64,000 nt of DNA from Isosphaeraceae bacterium (GCA_026004735.1 BPJS01000001.1:1426001-1490000); one strand, 5' to 3'; shown: positions 28,432 through 37,148, counted from the first letter of the stretch. Translations and numbers: made by a program. Notes: a model not told the origin generated them from the sequence alone.

Positions 28432-30888
28432 ATGACGCGACGCGACCTGACCTTTCTCGGACTGTTCGGCCTCTGCCTGGGTCTGACAGCCGATCGTGTG
28501 TCGGCTGAAGAGGGCGTTGCCGCCGTCGAGCCGGTGGCCCTCCGCGTCGAGCCAGGCGAATCCGCGATCTCCGGACGCCGCGAGACCCGGCAGTTGATCG
28601 CCTCGGCCGTGGGCCAGGACAACTCGGTCTGGGACGTCACGCGATCGGTCGAGTGGGTCAGCCTCGACCCGGAGATCGCCACGGTCGACTCCGCCGGCAA
28701 GGTCAGGCCGGTCGCCAACGGGCTTGCGAAGCTAGTGGCCCGGACCGGCAGCCTGGAAGCTCAGGCCCAGGTGGTCGTTTCGGGCATGGATCGGCATCAG
28801 CCCGTCAGCTTCCGCAACGATGCCATCGCGGCGTTCTCGCAAGCCAACTGCAACATGGGAGCCTGTCACGGGACGCCCACCGGCAAGGGCGGCTTCCGGC
28901 TCAGCCTGCGTGGATACCTGCCGGACCAGGACTATCAGGTTCTGACCCGCGAAGCCGGCGGCCGAAGGATCGACACGGTCAACCCGGACGCTAGCCTGAT
29001 CCTGGCCAAACCTCTGGGACTGGTGGCCCACGAAGGCGGGCTGCGGTTGCGGCGGGGAACCAAAGCCTACGAATATCTACGCGATTGGGTGGCTGAGGGC
29101 GCCCACGACGATCCGGCCGCGCCCAAGCCTGTCCGCCTCGAGATCGCTCTCGGCTCGCGCGTTCTGAATGCTCCGGCGAAGACGCAGCAACTGGCCGTCG
29201 TGGCCCACTATGCCGATGGAACCAGCCGCGACGTAACCGAGATCTGCTGGTACGACTCGTCGAGCACCGAGATCGCCGAAGTGGATCCCACTGGCTTCGT
29301 CCAGTTCAAGCAAAGGGGCGAAGCGGCCATCATCGCCCACTACCACGACCTGGTCGCCAACGTCCGACTGACCCATCTGATCGACGTTCCGGGATTTCAG
29401 GTCGCTGAGGTGCCCGAGGATCACCCAATCGATCGGGCCGTCTTTGCCAAACTCAATCGCATGCGGATTCCTCCCTCGGAACTGTGCACCGACGAGGAGT
29501 TCATCCGCCGGGTTTACCTGGACACCATCGGCGTGCTGCCAACGCCCGAGGAGGTCCGTGGCTTTCTGGCCGATCCGGCCCCGGATCGACGCACCAAGGT
29601 CATCGACGGACTGCTCCAGCGCCCCGAATTCAACGATTTCTGGGCGCTCAAGTTTGCCGACGTCCTCCGGTCCAACAGTCGTCTGATTCAAACCAAAGGC
29701 GCCTACGCCTTCCACCGGTGGATTCGGGAGCAGATCGAGAAAAACCGGCCGCTCGATGACTTCGTCCGCGAGTTGATCACCGCCGAGGGATCATCCTTCC
29801 AAAATCCGGCCGTCAATTACTTCCGCGTGAGCCGCGACCCAGAAACCTCGGTCGAGACAACCGCGCAACTGTTCCTGGGCGTCCGGATTCAGTGCGCCAA
29901 ATGCCATAACCATCCGTTCGAGCGTTGGACCCAGGACGATTATTACGGCTTTGCGGCCTTTTTCTCCCGCGACAAGCGGAAGAAAGGCGGCCTGCCGGAT
30001 GAAGAGATCGTCTACAACGGCCGTGACGGCGAGGTCCGGCAGCCCCGAACCGGCCGGGTCATGCCGCCCAAGGCACTCGGGGGGCCAGTGCTCGCCGACC
30101 AGGATCACCCAGCGCCGCGTCGCAACCGTCTGGCCGATTGGCTTGTTTCGGCCGACAACCCGTTCTTCGCCAAGAGCATGGCCAATCGGATCTGGTTCCA
30201 TTTGATGGGTCGGGGCGTGGTCGAGCCGGTCGATGACTTCCGCGACTCCAACCCGCCCTCCAACGACGAATTGCTCGACACACTCGCCTCGGAGTTGGTC
30301 CGCAGCGGCTACGACCTGCGCCAGTTGGTCCGGCTGATCTTGACCAGCCGGACGTATCAGTTGAGCGCTCGTCCCAATCCGCTCAACGCCGACGACTCGA
30401 TCTATTTCTCGCACGCCCTGACTAGGCTACTTCCGGCGGAGGTGCTGCTCGACGCCATCTCAACGGTTACGGGAACGACCACGGCGTTCGCGAACCTGCC
30501 GGCCGGCGCCCGCGCGACCCAGATCCCAGACGGGCAGTTGGATAACCCGTTCCTCAAGACGTTCGGCCGCCCGGCGCGGGAACTCGCCTGCGAATGCGAA
30601 CGCGAGAGCGACTCGAATCTCTCCCAGGCCCTGCAGTTGATCGGGGGATCGACCGTCAACGGCAAGCTCCGCGATGAGAACGGCCGCATGGCCGCCCTGG
30701 CTCGGAGCGACAAATCCCCCGAGGAGATCACCCGCATCCTCTACGAGATCGCGCTCTGCCGGCAGCCGACGTCGAGCGAGCTCGCCGCGGCGGTCAAGCA
30801 TCTAACCGAGGTCAGCGACCGCCGCCAGGCCGTCGAAGATCTGGGCTGGGTGTTGATCAATACGAAGGAGTTCTTGTTCCGGCACTAA
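28432..30888 (+). CDS. Planctomycete DUF1549/DUF1553 protein with Ig-like domain
   Basis: The ATG at 28432 follows GAGG and opens MTRRDLTFLGLFGLCLGLTA, a signal peptide. Of 818 residues: a BIG2-like Ig domain (about 40-120; SLDPEIATVDSAGKVRPVAN), a domain with CNMGACHG (Cys140, Cys145-His146), a second Ig-like segment (about 240-300), DUF1549 (about 330-530) with a CAKCHNHPFERW heme-type motif, and DUF1553 (about 570-815; LADWLVSADNPFFAKSMANR). The first Cys motif is CX4CH rather than CXXCH. These exported proteins are a planctomycete hallmark, probably redox or polysaccharide related. The DUF1501 partner often found next door is absent. Confidence 0.9.
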   Translation: MTRRDLTFLGLFGLCLGLTADRVSAEEGVAAVEPVALRVEPGESAISGRRETRQLIASAVGQDNSVWDVTRSVEWVSLDPEIATVDSAGKVRPVANGLAKLVARTGSLEAQAQVVVSGMDRHQPVSFRNDAIAAFSQANCNMGACHGTPTGKGGFRLSLRGYLPDQDYQVLTREAGGRRIDTVNPDASLILAKPLGLVAHEGGLRLRRGTKAYEYLRDWVAEGAHDDPAAPKPVRLEIALGSRVLNAPAKTQQLAVVAHYADGTSRDVTEICWYDSSSTEIAEVDPTGFVQFKQRGEAAIIAHYHDLVANVRLTHLIDVPGFQVAEVPEDHPIDRAVFAKLNRMRIPPSELCTDEEFIRRVYLDTIGVLPTPEEVRGFLADPAPDRRTKVIDGLLQRPEFNDFWALKFADVLRSNSRLIQTKGAYAFHRWIREQIEKNRPLDDFVRELITAEGSSFQNPAVNYFRVSRDPETSVETTAQLFLGVRIQCAKCHNHPFERWTQDDYYGFAAFFSRDKRKKGGLPDEEIVYNGRDGEVRQPRTGRVMPPKALGGPVLADQDHPAPRRNRLADWLVSADNPFFAKSMANRIWFHLMGRGVVEPVDDFRDSNPPSNDELLDTLASELVRSGYDLRQLVRLILTSRTYQLSARPNPLNADDSIYFSHALTRLLPAEVLLDAISTVTGTTTAFANLPAGARATQIPDGQLDNPFLKTFGRPARELACECERESDSNLSQALQLIGGSTVNGKLRDENGRMAALARSDKSPEEITRILYEIALCRQPTSSELAAAVKHLTEVSDRRQAVEDLGWVLINTKEFLFRH

Positions 30889-30996
30889 GCCGGGTCCCGC
30901 TCGGAGATCCGATCCAATCGGGTGGCTGGCACCCGGCGACACCCGGAAGATCATGAGGCGGAAGCGCACAAGCCGAGCCGCGAGCCGATGACCGGA

Positions 30997-31485
30997 TCAG
31001 CCCGATGGCCGACGATCGCGGATGAGCTCGCGATAGGCAGCCACGGCCATGCGGTCGACCGCCTCATTTTCGGGATGCCCGTTGTGGCTCAAAACGTGCT
31101 GGACGACGATCCGATGGGTCGAGGCCAGTTGGTCGAGCCGGCGCCAGAGGTCCTCGTTAACCACCGGTTTGAGCTGTTTGCCTTCTTTGCGACGCCATCC
31201 CTGGGCCTTCCAACGGGGCAGCCACTCGGTCAGCCCCCGGGCGACGTATTGGCTATCCGTGACCAGCTCGACCCGGCAAGGGCGCTTGAGGGCTTCCAGC
31301 CCCTCGATCACGCCCCTCAATTCCATGCGGTTGTTGGTTGTGTTCGGCTCGGCGCCGGAGGCCTGAGTCGAACGACCCGAAGCCGGGTGCTCCAGAATGT
31401 AGGCCCAACCACCCGGACCCGGATTTCCGCTGCACGCTCCGTCGGTATAGAGCCGAACGGTCTCGAGTGATGTGGTGGCCGTCAT
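30997..31485 (-). CDS. rnhA: Ribonuclease HI
   Basis: This 162-residue protein carries the RNase H fold with its D-E-D-D metal site: YTDGACSGNPGPGGW (Asp15), NNRMELRGVIEGLEAL (Glu55), LVTDSQYVARGL (Asp77) and HPENEAVDRMA (Asp144), plus the His of the flexible loop (SHNGH). It cleaves RNA in RNA-DNA hybrids in the cytoplasm, removing R-loops and primers. Length is normal for the family. It follows lexA by 36 bases on the same strand, so the two may be co-transcribed. Confidence 0.95.
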   Translation of the reverse strand: MTATTSLETVRLYTDGACSGNPGPGGWAYILEHPASGRSTQASGAEPNTTNNRMELRGVIEGLEALKRPCRVELVTDSQYVARGLTEWLPRWKAQGWRRKEGKQLKPVVNEDLWRRLDQLASTHRIVVQHVLSHNGHPENEAVDRMAVAAYRELIRDRRPSG

Positions 31486-31521
31486 GCCGTAGAAGCCCCT
31501 CCCTGCTCGCGCCGGCGTGCA

Positions 31522-32136
31522 TCAGTATTTTCGGACCATCCCGATCAGCACGCCCAGGATCCGAACCGAGTCGCGATAAATCGGACGCATCGCCTTGTTG
31601 GCCGGTTCGAGGCGGATCCGGTTTTTCTCGCGGTAGACGCGTTTGAGGGTCGCGCAGCCGTCGTCGTCGAGCACGGCCGCGATCTGGCCATCCCGACAGT
31701 GCTCCTGACTGCGAATGATCACGTAATCGCCGTCCGTTATATGCTCGTCGATCATCGAGTCGCCGGTGACCTGGAGCACGAAGGTCTCTCCGCCAGGGCG
31801 TTGCCAGTCGTCGAGGCCGAAATCCTCAGCGTCTTCGATCGCTTCCAGAGGCTGTCCGGCAGCGATTCGGCCCCGCAGCTTCAATCCTCCGGGGCTGCTC
31901 CGGGACGCCGCGGGATCCTGAAGCAGTTGGATCGCCCGCGACATGTTGGCCTCGCGATGAATCAGACCCTTCTTCTGGAGCGCTCGGAGATGGCACATCA
32001 CCCCGTTCGGACTTTTGATCCCGAATTGAGCGCCGATTTCACGAACCGTCGGTCCATAGCCGCGGCCTTGAATTTTGTCCCGAATAAACCGGTAGATCTC
32101 GCGCTGGCGAGGCGTCAGGCTGTTCAGGTCGGCCAT
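31522..32136 (-). CDS. lexA: LexA repressor
   Basis: This 204-residue SOS repressor has the winged HTH (LTPRQREIYRFIRDKIQGRG, then PTVREIGAQFGIKSPNGV) and the S24 peptidase domain. The autocleavage bond is Ala93-Gly94 (GRIAAGQP), the nucleophile is Ser127 (VTGDSMIDEHI) and the general base is Lys165 (CATLKRVYR). RecA-stimulated self-cleavage lifts repression of DNA-damage genes. rnhA follows directly. A palindromic site at 32198-32211 in the upstream region could be an operator, though planctomycete LexA boxes are not something I can confirm. Confidence 0.95.
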   Translation of the reverse strand: MADLNSLTPRQREIYRFIRDKIQGRGYGPTVREIGAQFGIKSPNGVMCHLRALQKKGLIHREANMSRAIQLLQDPAASRSSPGGLKLRGRIAAGQPLEAIEDAEDFGLDDWQRPGGETFVLQVTGDSMIDEHITDGDYVIIRSQEHCRDGQIAAVLDDDGCATLKRVYREKNRIRLEPANKAMRPIYRDSVRILGVLIGMVRKY

Positions 32137-32498
32137 AGACGGGGACTCCGGTCGTTGTGTCCGCGATCACCGCCCTTCGCCGGGATACGTGACGGACGAT
32201 CACCAGTGATCCTTTGCCCGGTAATGTACACAGGTTGCGTAAGAAGAGCGAGGGAGAAATTCAAAAAAGGCGATCGACTCACGAGTTCCATCGGGTTCAG
32301 GTTGGTTCGGCCGCCAGATGAGCCGACCGTTCCGCATCTGGCACACGGGGGTCGAGACTTGGCGGATTGACGGTGGCGAGTGCGGGCCGTTCGCAGAAAG
32401 AGCGTTTTGCGGCTTGAGGGCGAGTGGGGGCGAAGTAGTTGCACGGAAGCTGGAGAGCCGCAAGGATGCTGGCCGGACGCCGGAAGACTGGGGACGTC
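32137..32498 (-). other. lexA upstream region
   Basis: No gene is supported here. Two inverted repeats stand out: GATCAC-CA-GTGATC (32198-32211), 62 bases before lexA, and GCCAGATG...CATCTGGC (32313-32342), an eight-base-pair stem with a 14-base loop and no T-run, perhaps the 3' end signal of the upstream lipoprotein gene. A minus-strand open frame at 32200-32463 has no ribosome site and no recognisable protein. Confidence 0.4.
32198..32211. promoter_or_regulatory. Palindrome upstream of lexA
   Basis: GATCACCAGTGATC has two six-base arms around a two-base centre, 62 bases upstream of the lexA start codon. It could be an operator for LexA or another dimeric repressor. It does not match the E. 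coli or Bacillus SOS box consensus. Confidence 0.25.
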
Positions 32499-33791
32499 CT
32501 AATGGGAATGGCCCGTGTGGCTTGAGCCTTCCTGAGAATGACGCTGTTTGTCCGGTTTGGGGAGCATCGAACGAAGGTCAGGACGGGTGTCGAGTTCCTT
32601 GGGGAGAGCGCCGGGGAAGAATTTTTCGAAAGCCGGCTTCAACTCGCGCAGCGTTACTCCGGTGGCGACCACGTTGCCTTCCGGGTCGATCAGGAGCTTA
32701 ATCGGGATGCGGTCGAGGCCGAAGCGGGCCGGGAACTCGATGCGCGGGTCGCTGGGATCGGTTGCCTCGTAGGCGACGGAGATCTGCGGCCAGTCGCCGC
32801 CAAACTTCTTGATGAATTGGGCCGCGTCGAGCGGGCGAGCGTCGAGGTTGACCCCCAGAATTTCGAATCGGTCGGAGCCGAGCTGGGCGCGAACCTGTTT
32901 GAGGATTGGGAATTCGAAAGGAGAGGCATGACAGCTCGTGTCCCAGAAATCGACGAGCACGACGCGGCCTTTGAGATCTTCCAGAGAATAGTGGGAGGTG
33001 CCGTCGAGCGAAGGGCCGGAGATCGGGCCGGGGGATTGCCCGACCAGGCCTAGGCGATGCGCATGGCCGGCCGCCCCGCGCGCTTCGGGCGCCTCGGGAA
33101 AGCGTTCGGCCACGATCGTATACATCCGCCGCGCTGCCTCCGGATAACCGAACAACTCGGCAATCGGCGCCAACGCACCAATCATTCCCGGTGTGCCGGG
33201 GTGCGGTGGGTCGATTTCACCCAGGGCGATCGCGGCGTCAAAAAGCTTCTGAGCGAGCACCTGATCGTCGGCAATCACTTCGGGCGGGGCAGCGTTGAGG
33301 AAATTGACGCGAAACTGGGCGGCGAAGGTCGCCACCGGCGTCTTGGGAAAACGCTTCATGATCCGATCAACCGACTCGAGCAGTCGGTCGACGGCCGTCG
33401 GGTCTTCCTCCACGCGTCGGGCCAGGTTGCCGAGCAGCGCCTGAGCGGCCACGCCCGCTTGCTCGGTGGTGATGTCGGGGTGAGCCAGCAGGGCCTCGGC
33501 CGTCTCGATCTGGGCCTGGGCGCAGGCCCGCATCGCCGCGCGTGCCTGACGTGGACCAGCCTCGTCGGTGGTTCGGAAGCGGGTTTCCAGCTCCGCCAGA
33601 TGACGGACCAGTTCCTGGGGCGTGCCCGTTGTCAGTGGTTCGTAGCTTCCCCGGATCGCGACCGCTTGAGGTGTGGCGCTTCCGGGCGGGGAGGAGACAG
33701 ACTGGGTCCCGCGTTCGCAGGCGGCAATCAGCGTTCCCAGGGGGATGAGCCACAGGGGTCGCATGCGGCAGGCGGGTCTGGTCCGATTCAT
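32499..33791 (-). CDS. TlpA-like thioredoxin-fold lipoprotein lacking CxxC
   Basis: The ATG at 33791 gives 430 residues with a lipobox (PLGTLIAAC) for outer- or inner-membrane anchoring. The middle (about 60-260) is helical and TPR-like, with an ETAEALLAHPD pattern. From about 265 a thioredoxin fold of the AlkA/TlpA type appears: GRVVLVDFWDTSCHASPFEF, then NLDARPLDAAQFIKKFGGDW and RIPIKLLIDPEGNVVATGVT. At the redox site the motif is SCHAS, so the second Cys of CxxC is missing and disulfide exchange of the usual kind is impossible. The C-terminus is His-rich. It is divergent from the LmbE-type gene. Confidence 0.8.
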   Translation of the reverse strand: MNRTRPACRMRPLWLIPLGTLIAACERGTQSVSSPPGSATPQAVAIRGSYEPLTTGTPQELVRHLAELETRFRTTDEAGPRQARAAMRACAQAQIETAEALLAHPDITTEQAGVAAQALLGNLARRVEEDPTAVDRLLESVDRIMKRFPKTPVATFAAQFRVNFLNAAPPEVIADDQVLAQKLFDAAIALGEIDPPHPGTPGMIGALAPIAELFGYPEAARRMYTIVAERFPEAPEARGAAGHAHRLGLVGQSPGPISGPSLDGTSHYSLEDLKGRVVLVDFWDTSCHASPFEFPILKQVRAQLGSDRFEILGVNLDARPLDAAQFIKKFGGDWPQISVAYEATDPSDPRIEFPARFGLDRIPIKLLIDPEGNVVATGVTLRELKPAFEKFFPGALPKELDTRPDLRSMLPKPDKQRHSQEGSSHTGHSH

Positions 33792-33893
33792 AGGGACGCG
33801 GTTCCTGCTGTCGAGGCTCGGGCAGGGCGGATACGATCGCCGCCAGGACGGAGCGGCCGGACTGTCCGAGGCTGGCAAAAAAAGAACCTGTTT

Positions 33894-33908
33894 GACGTAT
33901 CATACGTC
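33894..33908. promoter_or_regulatory. Perfect palindrome in a divergent promoter region
   Basis: GACGTAT-C-ATACGTC is a perfect 15-base palindrome in the 136-base gap between the divergent lipoprotein and deacetylase genes, ending 19 bases before the deacetylase start codon. Its TTGACG overlaps a possible -35. It is a candidate binding site for a dimeric regulator. Confidence 0.4.
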
Positions 33909-33927
33909 TGAATTGAGGAAAAAGACC

Positions 33928-34716
33928 ATGAGCGAAAGCCCGCGGGTGCTGGCCATCCACGCACATCCTGACGATGTCGAATTCCAGTGTGCCGGGACAC
34001 TAGCGTTGCTGGCGCAACGGGGGTGTCGGATCACCATCGCGACGATGACGCCCGGTGACTGCGGCTCGGCGGAACTGGATGCCGAGGCGATCGCGGCGGT
34101 TCGCCGCGACGAAGCGCGGTCGGCGGCTCGGCTGCTGGGCGCTGACTATCTGTGCCTGGAGTTTCGCGATCTGGCGATCTTTGCCGATGACGATGCGCGG
34201 CGGCGCGTGACCGAGGCGTTGCGGCGGGTTCGGCCCGATCTCGTCCTGACGGCTCCGCCGGTCGATTATCTGGCCGATCATGAGGCGACCAGCGCGCTCG
34301 TGCGCGACGCCTGTTTCGCCGCGCCGGTCCCCAATTACGCGACCCGACAATGGGAGCCGGCCCCGCCGCTCGAACGGATTCCTTACCTATACTTCGTCGA
34401 CCCGCTCGAAGGAGCGGATCGAGACGGTCGGCCGGTCGCACCCGACTTTTACGTCGACATCACCGAGGTTTTCGCCACCAAACGGGCCATGCTGGCCTGC
34501 CACGCCAGCCAGCGCCAGTGGCTCCTGAAGCATCACGGGATCGACGAATACCTGAACAGCATGGAGGCCTGGTCGCGCCGCCGAGGAACCGAGATCGGAG
34601 TCGGCTTCGCCGAGGCGTTCCGTCAATATCGCGGACATGCCTACCCGCAGGACAATCGATTGCTGAGCCTGATCGGCCAGGACGGCCGCGGCGGCCGGAC
34701 CGATCTGTCCGGCTGA
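33928..34716 (+). CDS. PIG-L/LmbE-family deacetylase
   Basis: The ATG at 33928 is preceded by GAGGAAAAAGACC. The 262-residue protein has the LmbE zinc motif HAHPDDVEF (residues about 11-19), the third zinc ligand region (PVDYLADHEATSALVRDACF) and the typical Rossmann-like core. Family members remove an acetyl group from N-acetylglucosamine-containing substrates, for example GlcNAc-inositol or bacillithiol precursors. The acceptor here is not evident, and no other low-molecular-weight thiol gene is nearby. It is transcribed divergently from the thioredoxin-fold gene. Confidence 0.88.
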   Translation: MSESPRVLAIHAHPDDVEFQCAGTLALLAQRGCRITIATMTPGDCGSAELDAEAIAAVRRDEARSAARLLGADYLCLEFRDLAIFADDDARRRVTEALRRVRPDLVLTAPPVDYLADHEATSALVRDACFAAPVPNYATRQWEPAPPLERIPYLYFVDPLEGADRDGRPVAPDFYVDITEVFATKRAMLACHASQRQWLLKHHGIDEYLNSMEAWSRRRGTEIGVGFAEAFRQYRGHAYPQDNRLLSLIGQDGRGGRTDLSG

Positions 34717-34786
34717 TGGTCTGGTCGCACGGGCCCAGCGCCGTCTCGGCCGCCCGCGCTGGATCAGCGACACGCGGCAGACGGTT

Positions 34787-35635
34787 TTAGTGGCTCGCGT
34801 AGTCGAGCAGCTCGGCCAGCGTGTTGCGGAGTTCGGCTCGATGGACGATCCGGTCGATAAAACCGTGTTCGAGCAGAAACTCGCTAGTCTGAAAGCCTTC
34901 GGGCAGCCGGACGCGAACGGTCTGTTGAATCACCTTGGGACCGGCGAATCCGATCAGCGCGCGGGGTTCGGCGAGGATCACATCACCCAGTGAGGCGAAG
35001 CTGGCGGCCACCCCGCCCATGGTCGGGTGGGTCAGAACGCTGACGTAGAATCCGCCTGCCTCGCCAAAGCGGGCCAACGCCGCCGAAACCTTGGCCATCT
35101 GCATCAGCGAATAGATGCCTTCGTGCATACGGGCCCCACCGCCCGAGCCCGAGACGATCACCAGCGGAAGCTGATGCTCGGTGGCGTACTCGATCGCGCG
35201 GGTCAGTTTCTCGCCGACAACCGACCCCATGCTGCCCATGATAAACCCCGAGTCGGTGACGCCGACGACGACTCGGACCCCGCGAATGAATCCTTGACCG
35301 ACGACGGCCGCCTCGTTCAGCCCCGTGCGTGCCTGCTCGGCACGAATCCGCTCAGGGTAGGGGCGGCGATCATTGAATTGCAACGGATCGCCGGGCTGCA
35401 TGCCGGCGAACCACTCCTCGAAGGTGTCGGTGTCGAGCAGACTGGCGATGCGGCCCGCGGCCGAAAGGCTAAAGTGATGCTGACATTGCGGACAGACGTT
35501 GAGATTGCGTTCCACGTCCTTGCGGAACAGGGTGGCCTGACAGCCGTCGCAGCGCATCCAGACGCCTTCGGGGACGCGCTTCGAGTCGGACAGTCCGTGC
35601 CAGGTGCCTAACGATTGAGGCCGCTTCTGGGCCAT
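34787..35635 (-). CDS. accD: Acetyl-CoA carboxylase carboxyltransferase subunit beta
   Basis: The ATG at 35635 (GGAG ten bases upstream) gives 282 residues. An N-terminal zinc ribbon uses Cys29, Cys32, Cys48 and Cys51 (RCDGC...VCPQC). The crotonase-fold carboxyltransferase domain follows with [20 protein letters not shown] and [20 protein letters not shown]. With AccA (elsewhere) it transfers carboxyl from biotin to acetyl-CoA, the first step of fatty-acid synthesis. The in-frame upstream extension to 35707 would cross a terminator-like hairpin and is unlikely. Confidence 0.95.
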   Translation of the reverse strand: MAQKRPQSLGTWHGLSDSKRVPEGVWMRCDGCQATLFRKDVERNLNVCPQCQHHFSLSAAGRIASLLDTDTFEEWFAGMQPGDPLQFNDRRPYPERIRAEQARTGLNEAAVVGQGFIRGVRVVVGVTDSGFIMGSMGSVVGEKLTRAIEYATEHQLPLVIVSGSGGGARMHEGIYSLMQMAKVSAALARFGEAGGFYVSVLTHPTMGGVAASFASLGDVILAEPRALIGFAGPKVIQQTVRVRLPEGFQTSEFLLEHGFIDRIVHRAELRNTLAELLDYASH

Positions 35636-35665
35636 GCGGGCCGCACTCCGTCCGAATCGTTCCGT

Positions 35666-35705
35666 AAAAAAACGCCGGGTATCCCGCCATCGCGGGAGCC
35701 CGGGC
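35666..35705 (-). terminator. Intrinsic terminator or attenuator before accD
   Basis: Reading the minus strand, CCGGG-C-TCCCGC-GATG-GCGGGA-TA-CCCGG forms an 11-base-pair stem with a small internal loop, followed by CG and seven T (35666-35672). It ends the gap-pgk-rpe-phosphatase transcript. It lies only 30 bases before the accD start codon, leaving almost no room for an accD promoter downstream of it. Confidence 0.7.
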
Positions 35706-35768
35706 AAAGATTATGGCACGAACCGGGCAGGCTGCGAAGACCGGAATCCCTCGGAAACGTCCATCGGC

Positions 35769-36353
35769 TCACGACTTGCCGTTCCACCCTGGCGGGTGGG
35801 GATCGTCGAACCACTCGACGCAGGCGGTCCGGGGCTGGTCGTCGAGGCGCAGCTCCGCCGAGCCGCGGAGCAAGGCGGCCGCAATCTGAGCCAGAGGCTC
35901 GGGGATCACCAGGGCGATCGTCTGATTGCGATGGCGGCGGAGCAGGGGGCGGAGGGCGTCCCGGATCCGCTGATGGGCCTGCTCAACCGTTTCCCCTTGA
36001 GGCGGGCAGATCGTGCGCGGATCTTCCAACCACTGGCGAAACAGCCGGAGGTTGCGTTTGCGAATCTCTTCGTATTGCAGGCCCTGCCACAAACCCTGGT
36101 CCAGATTGTGCAACTCCTCGAGCTTGCGCGGTCGCAGGGCCAGCGCACGACCCAGGATCTCGGCGGTTTCCTCGACGGAGGTGCCGACGCCGCAGTACAA
36201 GGCGTCGAAGTCGATGTCCGCCAGGTCGGCGGCCAGCCGGCTGCATTCTTCGCGGCCGCGAGGGCTGAGCGGGACGTCTAGGATCCCCTGAACCCGGTTT
36301 TGCTCGTCGTAGGAGGTGGCTCCGGGGCGGATCAGGGCCAGGCGGAGGCTCAT
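35769..36353 (-). CDS. Histidine-phosphatase homologue lacking catalytic histidines
   Basis: This 194-residue protein has the overall phosphoglycerate-mutase-like fold: MSLRLALIRPGATSYDEQNR at the N-terminus, VPLSPRGREECSRLAADLAD, the GETVEQAHQRIRDALRPLL segment and a C-terminal LVIPEPLAQIAAALL. In active members the first motif is RHG and the last has an SHG-type His. Here both are Pro (RPG at residues 9-11 and IPEP), so phospho-His chemistry should not be possible. It overlaps rpe by four bases and ends the glycolytic operon, which suggests a binding or regulatory job on sugar phosphates. The motif reading is direct; the role is inference. Confidence 0.8.
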   Translation of the reverse strand: MSLRLALIRPGATSYDEQNRVQGILDVPLSPRGREECSRLAADLADIDFDALYCGVGTSVEETAEILGRALALRPRKLEELHNLDQGLWQGLQYEEIRKRNLRLFRQWLEDPRTICPPQGETVEQAHQRIRDALRPLLRRHRNQTIALVIPEPLAQIAAALLRGSAELRLDDQPRTACVEWFDDPHPPGWNGKS

Positions 36354-37057
36354 CCGTGAATCTCCCCCGTCGCCCGAGCGGCCTGACGGATCTGCGAAAT
36401 GGCCGCCGCCGGTCCCTGCGGATCTCCGAAGATGGCCGAGCCAACAACCAGATGCGTCGCGCCGTCCTGGACGACCTGGGCCGCGTTCGAGGGCTTGATC
36501 CCTCCGTCGACCGCGATCTCGATCTGGGGACGCAAAGCCCGCAGAGCACGGATTTTGGGGCGAACCGTCGGGTCGAAGCTCTGGCCGCCGAAGCCGGGCA
36601 TGACGCTCATGATCAAGACTTGGTCGATCGCGTCGAGATGGGGAGTGATCGCCTCCAGGGGGGTCGGCGGGTTAAGCGCGATGCCCACGCGAGCGCCGGC
36701 CGCACGCAGGGCGTGAATGAGATCCTGGGGCTGGCCCACGGCCTCGATGTGGATGGTGATCTGGTCGCAGCCGGCTTCGAGGAACGCGTCGAGGTAACGC
36801 CTCGGTTCGGCGATCATAAGGTGGGCGTCGAAGACCAGGTTCGAGTAGGGTCGCCAGGCGGCGATCAAGGGTGGTCCATATGTGAGGTTGGGCACAAAAT
36901 GGCCGTCCATCACATCGAGGTGGACCGCAACGACGTCAGCGTTTTCCAGGGTGCGGAGAACGTCGGCCATTCGGGCGAAGTCGCACCCGAGCAGAGATGG
37001 CAGGACAACAGGCGCAGGGGCGGCAACGAAGCGGCGGCGGCGGTCTTCGGCGTTCAC
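36350..37057 (-). CDS. rpe: Ribulose-phosphate 3-epimerase
   Basis: The preferred start is GTG at 37057 (235 residues). The frame stays open 58 codons further but that part runs into the intergenic region and pgk. The TIM-barrel landmarks are all present: VLPSLLGCDFARM, HLDVMDGHFVPNLTYGP, FDAHLMI, IHIEA, GIALNPPTP, IMSVMPGFGGQSF and IAVDGGI, including both catalytic Asp residues and the metal-binding His. It interconverts ribulose-5-P and xylulose-5-P in the pentose phosphate pathway. It lies between pgk and the phosphatase-like gene. Confidence 0.93.
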   Translation of the reverse strand: MNAEDRRRRFVAAPAPVVLPSLLGCDFARMADVLRTLENADVVAVHLDVMDGHFVPNLTYGPPLIAAWRPYSNLVFDAHLMIAEPRRYLDAFLEAGCDQITIHIEAVGQPQDLIHALRAAGARVGIALNPPTPLEAITPHLDAIDQVLIMSVMPGFGGQSFDPTVRPKIRALRALRPQIEIAVDGGIKPSNAAQVVQDGATHLVVGSAIFGDPQGPAAAISQIRQAARATGEIHG

Positions 37058-37148
37058 GATCGGTCCGCGTCTCCGCGGGGCCGGGGGCCGCGACCCCGGT
37101 ACCGACCGGGATCGCACAGGCCGCCCGATGATAAAACTGGTCTCGACT

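Noticed and set aside
31522..33791. lexA-linked mutagenesis cassette (imuB/dnaE2 type)
   Set aside because: Neighbours of lexA are rnhA and a thioredoxin-fold lipoprotein; no polymerase genes are present.
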